Assembly: GCA_002049825.1 (NCBI GenBank)
Contig: MVCZ01000115.1
Span: forward strand, 1 to 9,376
DNA: 9,376 nucleotides
Reading direction: 5' to 3'
Source: Candidatus Zhuqueibacterota bacterium 4484_188
GTDB lineage: Bacteria > Calditrichota > Calditrichia > RBG-13-44-9
Shown: one piece after another, positions 1-6,933 of the stretch
Layout of the letters: every line of letters starts with the position of its first letter
How positions within the stretch are numbered: position 1 is the stretch's first letter
The notes under the pieces: generated by a model
Told to the model about the DNA's origin: nothing
What the model saw: the letters and a program-made list of their open reading frames with translations, nothing else
Databases searched by the model: none
Made by a program: the position numbers and the translations under genes

Positions 1-42
1 ATGGTTGGGAATTGGAGAAACACAAAAACAGGAGAATGCTCC

Positions 43-954
43 ATGGAGATTTCCAAAAGTATTCAAATACTGAAAGCCCTGTCCGATTCTTCCCGGCTGA
101 TGATTCTCAATTCCCTGATGGAAGAATCCCAGTGTGTGGAAGAACTTGCCAATCGAATGAATCTTGCCGCCTCTACCGTTTCTTTTCATTTAAAGAAACT
201 GGAACAAGCAGAACTTGTCCGGCGAACCAAAGAGCAATATTATGTAATCTTCCGGGTCAATGAACAGATTTTTTCACTTACCCTGCAGGAAATCATCTCC
301 TTCCGGAACAACGAAAAACCTCTCCAGCAGAAGCGACTAGAAAATTACCGGCAAACGGTCCTGGACACTTTTTTCAAGAAGAATAAACTGATTCGATTTC
401 CATCGCAACAAAAGAAACAGCGTATTGTCCTGGAAGAGATTTCCGGTTTCTTTGAACGCGGCTCCGACTACACCGAAGACAATGTGAACCAAATCCTTTC
501 CGGGATTACTGCCGAACCGCAACGGATTCGGCTGGCGTTGCTCAAAGAAAATCTCCTAGAGAAAGTGGGGGACGTTTACCGCCGGAGCGAGGTTGCGCTG
601 CCACCTACCTCAAAAACGATTTCCAGGGAAAAGGAAAATGATATTTTCTTGGAACAACCGGCAAAAGACGTTATCGAAACCATCTGGATCACCAAAGACA
701 AAGTGAGAAGCGACAATGAAAATCGATCCTACATTCTGCTGCTGAACGAGAAGAAAATGTATTTTTTGGACAATGCTAGAAAAACCTACACCGTTATTCC
801 GCTCGATCTTGGAGAATCGAAAAAGATAAGAAATTGGAATTGCAAAAAATATATCCAGACCATAGAAACCCAAATGGGACCTACCCGGACCGAAATCTGG
901 GCGTCCGAAGATATTCACATTGATTATGATAATAAGCTAAAATTATTCCGATAA
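43..954 (+). CDS. ArsR-family winged-helix regulator with DUF2087 and a DUF4412-like C-terminal domain
   Basis: Probable cytoplasmic DNA-binding regulator of 303 residues. The start is taken as the ATG at 43 because AGGAGA at 30-35 sits seven bases upstream; an in-frame ATG at 1 has no visible context. Residues 5-75 form an ArsR-type winged helix (ALSDSSRLMILNSL, then the recognition region LAASTVSFHLKKLEQAELV). Only one cysteine (C31) lies where metal-sensing ArsR proteins carry the ELCVC pair, so classical metal sensing is unlikely. Residues about 100-182 look like DUF2087, ending in the family's typical LLEKVGDVYRRS. Residues about 210-297 resemble DUF4412 (KKMYFLDNARKTYTVIP, then CKKYIQTIETQMGPTRTEIW), a domain normally found in exported proteins. 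No signal peptide or membrane segment is present. HTH and DUF2087 together are a known pairing; the third domain is my pattern match. Target genes are unknown. Confidence 0.85.
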   Translation: MEISKSIQILKALSDSSRLMILNSLMEESQCVEELANRMNLAASTVSFHLKKLEQAELVRRTKEQYYVIFRVNEQIFSLTLQEIISFRNNEKPLQQKRLENYRQTVLDTFFKKNKLIRFPSQQKKQRIVLEEISGFFERGSDYTEDNVNQILSGITAEPQRIRLALLKENLLEKVGDVYRRSEVALPPTSKTISREKENDIFLEQPAKDVIETIWITKDKVRSDNENRSYILLLNEKKMYFLDNARKTYTVIPLDLGESKKIRNWNCKKYIQTIETQMGPTRTEIWASEDIHIDYDNKLKLFR

Positions 955-986
955 GCCGGTAGAACACTTCCCATCACCGGCATTTT
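955..986 (+). terminator. candidate rho-independent terminator after the ArsR-type gene
   Basis: Directly after the stop codon, GCCGGT at 955-960 pairs perfectly with ACCGGC at 976-981 across a 15-base loop, followed by ATTTT. The stem is GC-rich but only six base pairs long and the T tract is short, so this is a modest candidate. Confidence 0.4.
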
Positions 987-1174
987 ATCGGTTGAAATGT
1001 AATACATCTAAAATAAACGCCGAAACCAGGCGGATTTGTGCAGAGGAACTTTGCCGGTTGTTGGACGTTCATTTTTTAACCGTACCGGGTTTTAGCTTAT
1101 TTTTCCATTATATGAATGGTCTTCGTGTGATTAAAGAAACAACTAAACAAGCGCGATAAAAGGAAAATTTAAAA

Positions 1175-1558
1175 ATGACCACACCGCAGGAAAAAGAAAA
1201 GAGAAAGCAAAAACTGAATCAGGTTTTGGAAGCGCTTCAGGACACGACCCCGCGGGAATATCATGCAATACTTAATACTGCCGCCCGAAAACGCCCCTGG
1301 CGACCGCGGCGAACCGGCTGGGCAAATGTGCTCGACCAGGCGCTTCACGCTTCTTACGGCGCACTTTTGTTGCTGCCGGTACTTCTTTTTCATTCATACC
1401 TGGGGGCAGCAATTATGGGCTTACTTGCCGGGGGAATTCGTGAAGTCGAACAATTTTTTAACCAGGATTTACGTATCCGCATGTTTTGGGACCGCATGTT
1501 GGATACTTCCGCCTTTGTTGCCGGGGCGTTGGTAATATTTTCGCTTTCCCATTTGTAA
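1175..1558 (+). CDS. small integral membrane protein of unknown function
   Basis: I do not recognise this 127-residue protein. The ATG at 1175 is preceded by AAAAGGA at 1158-1164, a plausible ribosome binding site. Residues 1-56 are hydrophilic and strongly basic (KEKRKQK, RKRPWRPRR), so they probably stay in the cytoplasm. Residues about 58-87 are hydrophobic (SYGALLLLPVLLF, then YLGAAIMGLLAGGI), long enough for one long or two short membrane segments. Residues about 108-127 form a last segment ending at the C-terminus. Between them lies a polar stretch with GIREVEQ and DRMLDTSAFVAG. The pattern of acidic residues at the end of one helix and an Asp starting the next recalls VanZ-like and small phage membrane proteins, but the resemblance is too weak to name a family. 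It stands alone, 220 bases after the regulator gene. Confidence 0.7.
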   Translation: MTTPQEKEKRKQKLNQVLEALQDTTPREYHAILNTAARKRPWRPRRTGWANVLDQALHASYGALLLLPVLLFHSYLGAAIMGLLAGGIREVEQFFNQDLRIRMFWDRMLDTSAFVAGALVIFSLSHL

Positions 1559-1995
1559 TTTCAGAAAAACAGGCACCTCACATTTTTGTACTAAAACTTT
1601 TGTGGTAAATACTTTTTAACCGCCAACCAAATATTTTATTCAAAAGAGAATAGATTTTACGATTTATAACCAAAGATTTCAGGAGCAATTTCCCCATGTC
1701 ATTCAGCCAGATTAACTCAGCTTTTCTTTTGCCAATGCTGCTTTTGGGCGGTTTTTTCGCCCTTCCGTTTTTCGGGGAACTTTCCACCGGAAACCGGGAA
1801 ACGGAAAAAAAGATGCTGAAGATGTACCGGTAATACAATATTCCCCACCACTTTTGTTAAGCAATATCTGTACGGGTTTGGGAAATCGGAAGTGATGTGA
1901 GCAGCGTTGGCAGCAAAGAACATGATTTTTTCTCCAATTTATTTTGACTTTCCGGTAACCTGTATTAACTTCCCTCAAAATATGTTTGGGGTAGT
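1559..1995. other. 437-base spacer between the membrane protein and the GroES-like gene
   Basis: This stretch holds one supported candidate, the 45-codon reading frame at 1696-1833. I see no tRNA, long repeat or convincing terminator in the rest. Longer frames on the opposite strand (1578-1838 and 1712-1978) have no ribosome binding site and basic, low-information translations, so I treat them as shadows. Confidence 0.6.
1696..1833 (+). CDS. candidate 45-residue membrane microprotein
   Basis: A short frame begins with ATG at 1696, ten bases after a full AGGAG at 1681-1685, and ends with TAA at 1831-1833. Its translation has a short polar start (MSFSQINS), a continuous hydrophobic segment at about residues 9-26 (AFLLPMLLLGGFFALPFF), and a charged tail rich in Lys, Arg and Glu (NRETEKKMLKMYR). 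That is the layout of a single-pass inner-membrane microprotein with a cytoplasmic positive tail, or less likely a short secreted peptide. It lies 137 bases after one membrane protein gene and 162 bases before the GroES-like gene. No family is recognised and the function is unknown. The good ribosome binding site and membrane-like layout are the only support; a chance frame remains possible. Confidence 0.45.
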   Translation: MSFSQINSAFLLPMLLLGGFFALPFFGELSTGNRETEKKMLKMYR

Positions 1996-2397
1996 ATGAA
2001 AAAGAAGAAGTTGATTGTAACCGGCGACCGCGTGCTATTAAAACCGGATTTGGACGAAGAACGAACCAAGGTTGGGCTGTATCTTCCCCAGACGGTAAAA
2101 TCTAAAGAAGAAGTGATCGGTGGATTTGTCATCCAGACCGGACCGGGGATTCCGCTGGCGGAGCCGTCAGATTTAGCGGATGAACCCTGGAAGAAAAAAA
2201 CGCAAGAGATGAAATACCTGCCCGTCCAGGCGAAACCCGGAGACTATGCCCTTTTTCTGCAAAAAGCCGGTGTAGAAATCAAATACGAAGGCGAGAACTA
2301 TATTATCATTCCACAAAGCGCCATCTTGCTGATTATCCGTGAGGAGGAAGAAAATTTTTCTTTTGAAACGAGTGAAAATGACGAGTTACCCTTGTGA
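1996..2397 (+). CDS. GroES (Cpn10)-family protein with enlarged roof loop and acidic tail
   Basis: This 133-residue protein has the GroES fold order: an opening strand with GDRVLLKPD (residues 10-18), the mobile-loop region followed by GLYLPQTVKSKEEV (27-40), then GFVIQTGPG (43-51), and the closing block PGDYALFLQKAGVEIKYEGE with NYIIIPQSAILLII (81-114). Canonical GroES is about 95 residues. The extra length lies in a roughly 20-residue expansion between TGPG and the PGD turn (about 52-80), where the roof hairpin would be, and in an acidic tail from 115 to 133. The mobile loop keeps a hydrophobic patch (GLYL) in place of the usual GGIVL, so chaperonin contact is possible. No groEL is adjacent, which suggests an accessory paralog rather than the main co-chaperonin. 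The ribosome binding site is weak (GGGG at 1988-1991). The last 65 bases overlap the opposing methyltransferase gene. Confidence 0.85.
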   Translation: MKKKKLIVTGDRVLLKPDLDEERTKVGLYLPQTVKSKEEVIGGFVIQTGPGIPLAEPSDLADEPWKKKTQEMKYLPVQAKPGDYALFLQKAGVEIKYEGENYIIIPQSAILLIIREEEENFSFETSENDELPL

Positions 2398-3280
2398 TCA
2401 TTCCATCTGAGAATTGTTTTTCAAAATATGCCTGTTTCACCTGACGAAAACCAACCTGGGTCAGTAATTCCCTGGTTTGGATAAGCAGTGATTTTTTCCG
2501 CACCCGCTGATTAGGATTCCCGGTGTAGTGGTACAGTTCACCTCCCCTTTTCATAATCCGAAACAAATCCCGGTAAAATTTTTCCGAATACAACTCCGGC
2601 GACATAGCAAAACGAGGTGGATCGTGCAAGACCACATCGAAATAGGAATCAGGAATGCCGGAGATAAAATCCTGCGCCGGCACAAGAACCGGTTGTATTT
2701 TTCGGTTTGCGAAAAGCGCTGCTGACCAGGGGTTCTGCCGGCACAAGTGAAAAACATTCATATCCGCTTCGCAAACCAGCACTCTTTTTACCTGTTTTTT
2801 CTCTGCGCAGGCAATAGCGGTGTAACCCAATCCTAAACAGGTGTCGAGAACCGTACCGCTGATTTTATGCAAGGTAGCGATTTTATTCCCGGTATCCATT
2901 ACAGGATCGGCGTCTTTAGTGACGTGCATTTTGACACCGCTAATCTCAATGGTAGGTGGTCGTGCCGGGGCGGTAAAAACCATCTTATAAAATTTACCGG
3001 TGGCGGAATCGAAGCGCTGCCATTTTTTCCAGGCTTCCTGTTCAAAGATAAAGATTGTCCTGTCTTCGGGTTTGCGGAACAGAACTTCGGTCAGAGCAAC
3101 CGGTGTTTCGCCCAGCAAAAACGAATTCCGGTCAGTTAAAATAACCTCCCGGTGGCTTCGCCCAAGGTTTAAAGAGATGGTCAGTCGCCGGGGAAGCATC
3201 TGCTCCAGTGCCGCCCGGATCGCTTCAATTTCGACCGCGGTCAGAAACAGCGGTTGCGGTATTTCAGCGGGAATTTTCAT
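2333..3280 (-). CDS. SAM-dependent methyltransferase, COG2521 type
   Basis: Class I (Rossmann) methyltransferase of 315 residues, presumably cytoplasmic. Motif I is VLDTCLGLGYTAI (144-156), the acidic ribose-binding residue is E171 in VLVCEADMNVF, an NPWS motif follows at 183-186, and the catalytic loop is FDVVLHDPPRF (214-224). YSEKFYRDLFRIMKRGGELY and HYTGNP (251-256) complete the pattern of COG2521, a predicted methyltransferase family best known in archaea. The N-terminal 110 residues have no motif I can name. The substrate is unknown; DPPRF resembles the DPPY/NPPY loop of nucleic-acid and other N-methyltransferases, but that does not fix a target. The start overlaps the upstream thioredoxin-like gene by 17 bases and has a GGGAGAGGAGG tract directly before the ATG, so translational coupling is likely. 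The 3' end overlaps the GroES-like gene on the opposite strand by 65 bases. Confidence 0.88.
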   Translation of the reverse strand: MKIPAEIPQPLFLTAVEIEAIRAALEQMLPRRLTISLNLGRSHREVILTDRNSFLLGETPVALTEVLFRKPEDRTIFIFEQEAWKKWQRFDSATGKFYKMVFTAPARPPTIEISGVKMHVTKDADPVMDTGNKIATLHKISGTVLDTCLGLGYTAIACAEKKQVKRVLVCEADMNVFHLCRQNPWSAALFANRKIQPVLVPAQDFISGIPDSYFDVVLHDPPRFAMSPELYSEKFYRDLFRIMKRGGELYHYTGNPNQRVRKKSLLIQTRELLTQVGFRQVKQAYFEKQFSDGMITRVTRHFHSFQKKNFLPPHG

Positions 3281-3596
3281 CCTCCTCTCCCTGCAGTTGC
3301 ACTATTCGGTCAAGAAAAGATTTCAACTCACCTACCGAAATATGACGGCTGATACGCCGCAACTCCTTCCCGTTCCGGAGAACAATAATGGTGGGCACCG
3401 CGAAGACGATAAACTGTCCGCTGATCTGCGGATACCGGTGAATATCAATATACAAGAACTTTATGCTATCAAACGCTGTAACCATCCTTTCCACTTTCGG
3501 ACGCAGCACCCGGCACACGTTAAATTCGGGATAGGAAAAATAACCGACCAGAAGGGCGGTCTCATTTATTTTGGCTAACATTTCATCTGCTGTCAC
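3264..3596 (-). CDS. thioredoxin-fold protein lacking the first active-site cysteine
   Basis: A 110-residue protein without signal peptide, the length of ordinary thioredoxin. GTG at 3596 is preferred as start because GGGG lies seven bases upstream; ATG at 3581 (residue 6) is the alternative. The strand LLVGYFSYPEF leads into NVCRVLRPKVERM (26-38), which aligns with the thioredoxin WCGPCRMLAP region. The first cysteine position is Phe25 and the second is Cys28, so the CxxC pair is reduced to FxxC. The cis-proline is kept (VPT, Pro68), followed by the strand TIIVLRNGKELRRI (69-82) and the closing helix. It therefore cannot act as a classical dithiol oxidoreductase; a monothiol, adaptor or redox-sensing role is possible but inferred. 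It is the first gene of a two-gene unit with the COG2521 methyltransferase and is divergent from the lysine reductase gene. Confidence 0.82.
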   Translation of the reverse strand: MTADEMLAKINETALLVGYFSYPEFNVCRVLRPKVERMVTAFDSIKFLYIDIHRYPQISGQFIVFAVPTIIVLRNGKELRRISRHISVGELKSFLDRIVQLQGEEDENSR

Positions 3597-3772
3597 GATT
3601 TACCCCGCAAACTATATTCAGGTCTATTTTCGATAATTTACAAAATTTATTTGCCGGTGAAGTTGAGAAAAAATAATTCCATTTTCAACAAAAATAGAAC
3701 ATTGCTTAAATTCATTCCCGGTTGATTACGGAAACTCGCTACGATGACGCTCATTTAGCTTACGGAGGAAAC

Positions 3773-5086
3773 ATGTTACACAAGATCGGAATTCGGCAGG
3801 AGAACAAAGACACCACTGAAAAAAGGGCACCGCTGACACCCCGGCAGGTCAGGCAATTAATCGAAAAGGACGGTTTACAGGTTGTAGTAGAACCGGCATC
3901 AAACCGGATTTTTGGAGACCAGGAGTATCAGGATGCCGGGGCAACGATTTCCCGGGATTTATCCGACTGCAACATCATATTTGGGGTAAAAGAAATACCC
4001 ATTCCCGACTTTTTGCCGAAGCAGCATTATTGTTTCTTCTCTCACACCATCAAAGGACAGACCTATAATATGCCCATGCTTAAATATATACTGGATTTGC
4101 GCACCACCCTCATCGATTACGAAAAAGTAACCGACTCCCAGGGACGACGGCTGATTTTTTTCGGACGCTTCGCCGGTTATGCCGGAATGATTGATTCGCT
4201 CTGGGCGTTTGGGCAAAGATTACAATGGGAAGGAATTGCAACCCCGTTTTCGGACATTCGGCAAGCGCTTCATTACCATTCCTTAACCGAAGCCAAAGAA
4301 TCGGTCAGGGCAGTTGGCGAGCGAATCAAAGCAGAAGGTCTTCCCGCTTCATTGACTCCCCTGACTTGTGGTTTTGCCGGTTACGGTCATGTTTCGCAGG
4401 GTGCGCAGGAAATTTTTGATCTGTTACCGGTAGAAACCATCCTGCCCGGCGAACTTGAACAATTTATGAAAAATGAAAATTATACTGATAAGCGCGTCTA
4501 TAAAGTGGTTTTCAAGGAATCCGACATCGTTACTCCCAAATCGGAAACCGTGCAATTTGAATTGCAGGATTACTACGACCACCCGGAAAAATATATCGGT
4601 CGGTTCGAGAGCTATTTGCCCCATCTTACCCTGCTGATCAACGGAATTTACTGGGAGCCGCGGTATCCGAAACTGGTTACCATAAAATATTTACGGCGGC
4701 TTTTCGAGTCCGGTCAAATCAGCCGATTACGGGTAATCGGCGACATCACCTGCGATGTGGAAGGTTCGATTGAATGCAATCTGAAAGCAACCAATTCTGA
4801 AAATCCAATCTACGTGTACGATCCAATTCAGGAAACAATCAAAGACGGGTATGAAGGAAATGGTGTGGTGGTTTTGGCGGTCGACAAACTGCCCAGTGAA
4901 TTACCCCGTGAAGCTTCGCAAAGCTTTGGAGAAGCGCTTCTGCCTTTTGTCCCGGAATTGGCAAGCTGTAATTTCGGGCTTCCCTACGAGAAACTAAACA
5001 TACCGGCAGAATTCAGGCGGGCGGTTATCGCTCACTACGGTTTCCTGACACCCGATTTCAAGTACCTGGAAAAATACATCAAATAA
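3773..5086 (+). CDS. lysine-ketoglutarate reductase (saccharopine-forming)
   Basis: Cytoplasmic enzyme that condenses L-lysine with 2-oxoglutarate using NADPH to give saccharopine, the first step of the saccharopine route. The 437-residue product matches the reductase half of the plant/animal bifunctional enzyme. The AlaDH/PNT-type N-domain starts KIGIRQENKDTTEKRAPLTP (4-23); FFSHTIKGQTYNMPML lies at 88-103; RRLIFFGRFAGYAGMIDSL at 125-143; and the nucleotide-binding segment GFAGYGHVSQGAQEIF at 200-215. GIYWEPRYP (291-299), DITCDVEGSIE (324-334) and LPREASQSFGEAL (377-389) are further signature blocks. I chose ATG at 3773, with GGAGGA at 3764-3769 close upstream, over a TTG at 3722, because homology begins at residue 4. 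The partner dehydrogenase lies 394 bases downstream in broken form. The reading frame is intact with no missing block. Confidence 0.92.
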   Translation: MLHKIGIRQENKDTTEKRAPLTPRQVRQLIEKDGLQVVVEPASNRIFGDQEYQDAGATISRDLSDCNIIFGVKEIPIPDFLPKQHYCFFSHTIKGQTYNMPMLKYILDLRTTLIDYEKVTDSQGRRLIFFGRFAGYAGMIDSLWAFGQRLQWEGIATPFSDIRQALHYHSLTEAKESVRAVGERIKAEGLPASLTPLTCGFAGYGHVSQGAQEIFDLLPVETILPGELEQFMKNENYTDKRVYKVVFKESDIVTPKSETVQFELQDYYDHPEKYIGRFESYLPHLTLLINGIYWEPRYPKLVTIKYLRRLFESGQISRLRVIGDITCDVEGSIECNLKATNSENPIYVYDPIQETIKDGYEGNGVVVLAVDKLPSELPREASQSFGEALLPFVPELASCNFGLPYEKLNIPAEFRRAVIAHYGFLTPDFKYLEKYIK

Positions 5087-5480
5087 TTTCCGGTGGTAAA
5101 AATTGTTAAAAGCCTGTCATAAGCCACTGTATTGTTTTCTGGAGAACAGTTCGTTTATCTGCTAAACAATTAAACAGGAGGACAACTTCCCAGGGTTACA
5201 AAAAAATAGCATGATCTCATCCCACTGCCGGGTGTGGTCATACAAAAAATCTCTAATTATTCTTGATTTAAGTAAATTTATTAAGCTAAATTGTCAATGT
5301 TAATTGAGCGGTGAATCGATAATATAGCGTGAAATTTGTAATGAGAAATAAACCGAATCGGTTCACAAACATGGATGTTGCTATGTTTGGTTATTCAGGA
5401 GTTGGCTGTGAGTTGAAAACAGAACTTTTTCAGCAGTATCTTACCTTAAATAATTTAATCACACAATATTCCCGGAGGAT
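5087..5480. other. 394-base AT-rich spacer between reductase and dehydrogenase genes
   Basis: No clear gene is visible. A weak promoter candidate is TTGATT at 5263-5268 and TAAATT at 5287-5292 with an 18-base spacer. An open frame from ATG 5341 to TGA 5484 (47 residues) overlaps the dehydrogenase start in a TGATG junction but has no good ribosome binding site, so I do not call it. AGGAGG at about 5176-5181 has no start codon at a useful distance. The long gap suggests that the two lysine genes are not simply one tight operon. Confidence 0.5.
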
Positions 5481-5564
5481 TTGATGAAAAAAGTGCTCAT
5501 TTTGGGAGCCGGATTAGTCGCCAAGCCGATGGTGTTAAGCAGTAATGAAACGGAAGTTACCGTT

Positions 5565-5694
5565 GCCAGTCGCACGGTTTCAAAAGCCGAAAAATTAGTT
5601 CAGGGAAAAAAGTCAGGAAACGCCGTCCAGCCAGTCGCACGGTTTCAAAAGCCGAAAAATTAGTTCGGGGAAAAAAGTCAGGAAACGCCGTCCA
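5565..5694 (+). repeat. 65-bp tandem duplication inside the saccharopine dehydrogenase gene
   Basis: Copy one spans 5565-5629 and copy two 5630-5694, head to tail. They differ at one base only (A at 5602, G at 5667). The period is not a multiple of three, so it shifts the reading frame. Confidence 0.97.
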
Positions 5695-5764
5695 ATTGTT
5701 AGTCGATGACGATTCCCATCTGGAAAACCTGATTCGGAGTAATGACATTTGTGTTAGCCTGTTG

Positions 5765-5781
5765 CCTTACACCTTACACCT
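5765..5781 (+). repeat. 7-bp tandem duplication (CCTTACA) inside the same gene
   Basis: CCTTACA is repeated at 5765-5771 and 5772-5778, followed by CCT. Deleting one unit gives the expected SLLPYTYHVKVAK reading, which identifies it as an insertion relative to the ancestral gene. Confidence 0.93.
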
Positions 5782-6904
5782 ATCATGTAAAAGTTGCCAA
5801 GTTGTGTTTAAAACACGCCAAACCATTAGTCACTACCTCTTACGTCAGCGATGCCATGAAGGCACTGGACGCCAAAGCAAAAGAAAAGAATCTGCTTCTT
5901 CTTAATGAAATCGGGTTAGACCCCGGGATTGACCACATGTCCGCCATGCGGATTATTCACGACGTAAAGAGGCGCGGCGGGGAAATCGAATCATTTCGTT
6001 CCTACTGCGGAGGGCTGCCCGCGCCCGGTTCTACAGACCCCTGCTGTAAATACAAATTTTCATGGAGTCCGCGCGGTGTTCTTATGGCAGGACGTAACAA
6101 TGCCCGCTATCTGGAAGATGACAAAATTATTGATATCCCGGGAAGCGATTTGTTTAAATACCACTGGCCAATAAAAATTGATGATCTGAACCTGGAAACC
6201 TACCCAAACCGCGATTCGTTACCCTACATCAAGCTGTACGGCATCCCGGAAACCAAAACTATGTACCGCGGAACATTACGTTACCCGGGGTGGAGCAGAA
6301 CAATGTTTGCCTTCAGTAAATTAGGTTTCCTGGAAGAAGGACCGATAACCGGGACAAAAGGTTTAACATTCCGGGAAATCACCGCCAGGATAGTGGGAAG
6401 CCCGACGGCTGAAGAAGTTCCTCAACACATTGCCCTACGGATAAAAGTTGAATTAAATGATGATATTTTGAAACGAATGGAATGGTTGGGATTGCTCAGC
6501 GAAGAAAAATTAGATGCAGACTCAATTACGCCCCTGGATTTTCTGGCTTCCCAGATGCTGAAAAAGCTGCAGTACGGACCTTCGGAGCGGGATATGATTA
6601 TTCTCTACCACGACTTTCTTGCGAAATTCCCCGACCACAAGGAACGTATCACTTCTACTTTAATCGATTTCGGGGAACCGGAAGGCGACTCATCCATGTC
6701 CCGGACAGTTTCTCTGCCGGCAGCGATAGCGGTGAAGTTGATTCTGCAGGGCAAAATTACCGAAACCGGCGTTCGGATTCCGGTAACCCCGGACATCTAC
6801 AATCCCGTTCTAAAAGAACTGGAACGGCTGCATATCGTTTGCAAAGAGAATACCGAGGTTGTTTAAAAATCATAACCGGAAGACACCTTAATCTGAAAGC
6901 AACC

Positions 6905-6933
6905 TTGACAATGCAGGGCATGGGTATTATATT
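6905..6933 (+). promoter_or_regulatory. sigma70-type promoter of the tRNA-Leu gene
   Basis: A perfect -35 TTGACA at 6905-6910 is separated by exactly 17 bases from a -10 TATATT at 6928-6933. The predicted start is near 6940, a few bases before the first tRNA base at 6948, which is normal for a stable RNA promoter. Confidence 0.8.

Larger units (their letters stand above)
5484..6866 (+). pseudogene. saccharopine dehydrogenase (glutamate-forming), disrupted by two tandem duplications
   Basis: The intact enzyme would oxidise saccharopine with NAD+ to glutamate and 2-aminoadipate semialdehyde. ATG at 5484 follows GGAGG at 5474-5478. The N-terminus has the nucleotide-binding turn VLILGAGLVAKPMV, then EVTVASRT. 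A 65-bp duplication (second copy 5630-5694) shifts the frame and brings in TAG at 5661-5663. A 7-bp duplication at 5765-5781 then shifts it back, so 5782-6866 is open in the original frame with family blocks TTSYVSDAMKALD, NEIGLDPGIDHMSAM, SYCGGLPAPG and YKFSWSPRGVLMAG. Removing one copy of each repeat restores a continuous 436-residue protein, the usual size. The junction after KPMV also looks a few residues shorter than I expect for the family. The rest is undecayed, so the damage is recent, reversible, or an assembly error. An internal ATG at 5742 could give a product lacking the Rossmann turn. Confidence 0.88.

Noticed and set aside
956..1159. Open plus-strand frame (frame 2) just after the ArsR-type gene, about 70 codons to a stop, possibly a frameshifted extension of the DUF4412-like domain
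   Set aside because: No start codon with ribosome binding site, and the translation does not look like the missing part of the domain; a chance open stretch is more likely.
1944..1968. TTGACT and TATTAA as a promoter for the GroES-like gene
   Set aside because: The spacer is only 13 bases, too short for a sigma70-type promoter.
1578..1978. Minus-strand frames in the spacer before the GroES-like gene
   Set aside because: No ribosome binding sites, uninformative composition, and the better-supported small frame lies on the plus strand.
5211..5241. ATGA...CCAC/GTGG...TCAT partial inverted repeat in the reductase-dehydrogenase spacer as a riboswitch or terminator
   Set aside because: The four-base stems are separated by a seven-base bulge and no T tract follows; it does not match any lysine riboswitch pattern I know.
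5661..5663. In-frame TAG in the dehydrogenase as a possible recoded (pyrrolysine or readthrough) codon
   Set aside because: The TAG appears only because the 65-bp duplication shifts the frame; in the ancestral frame the same bases read through AAA TTA GTT normally.
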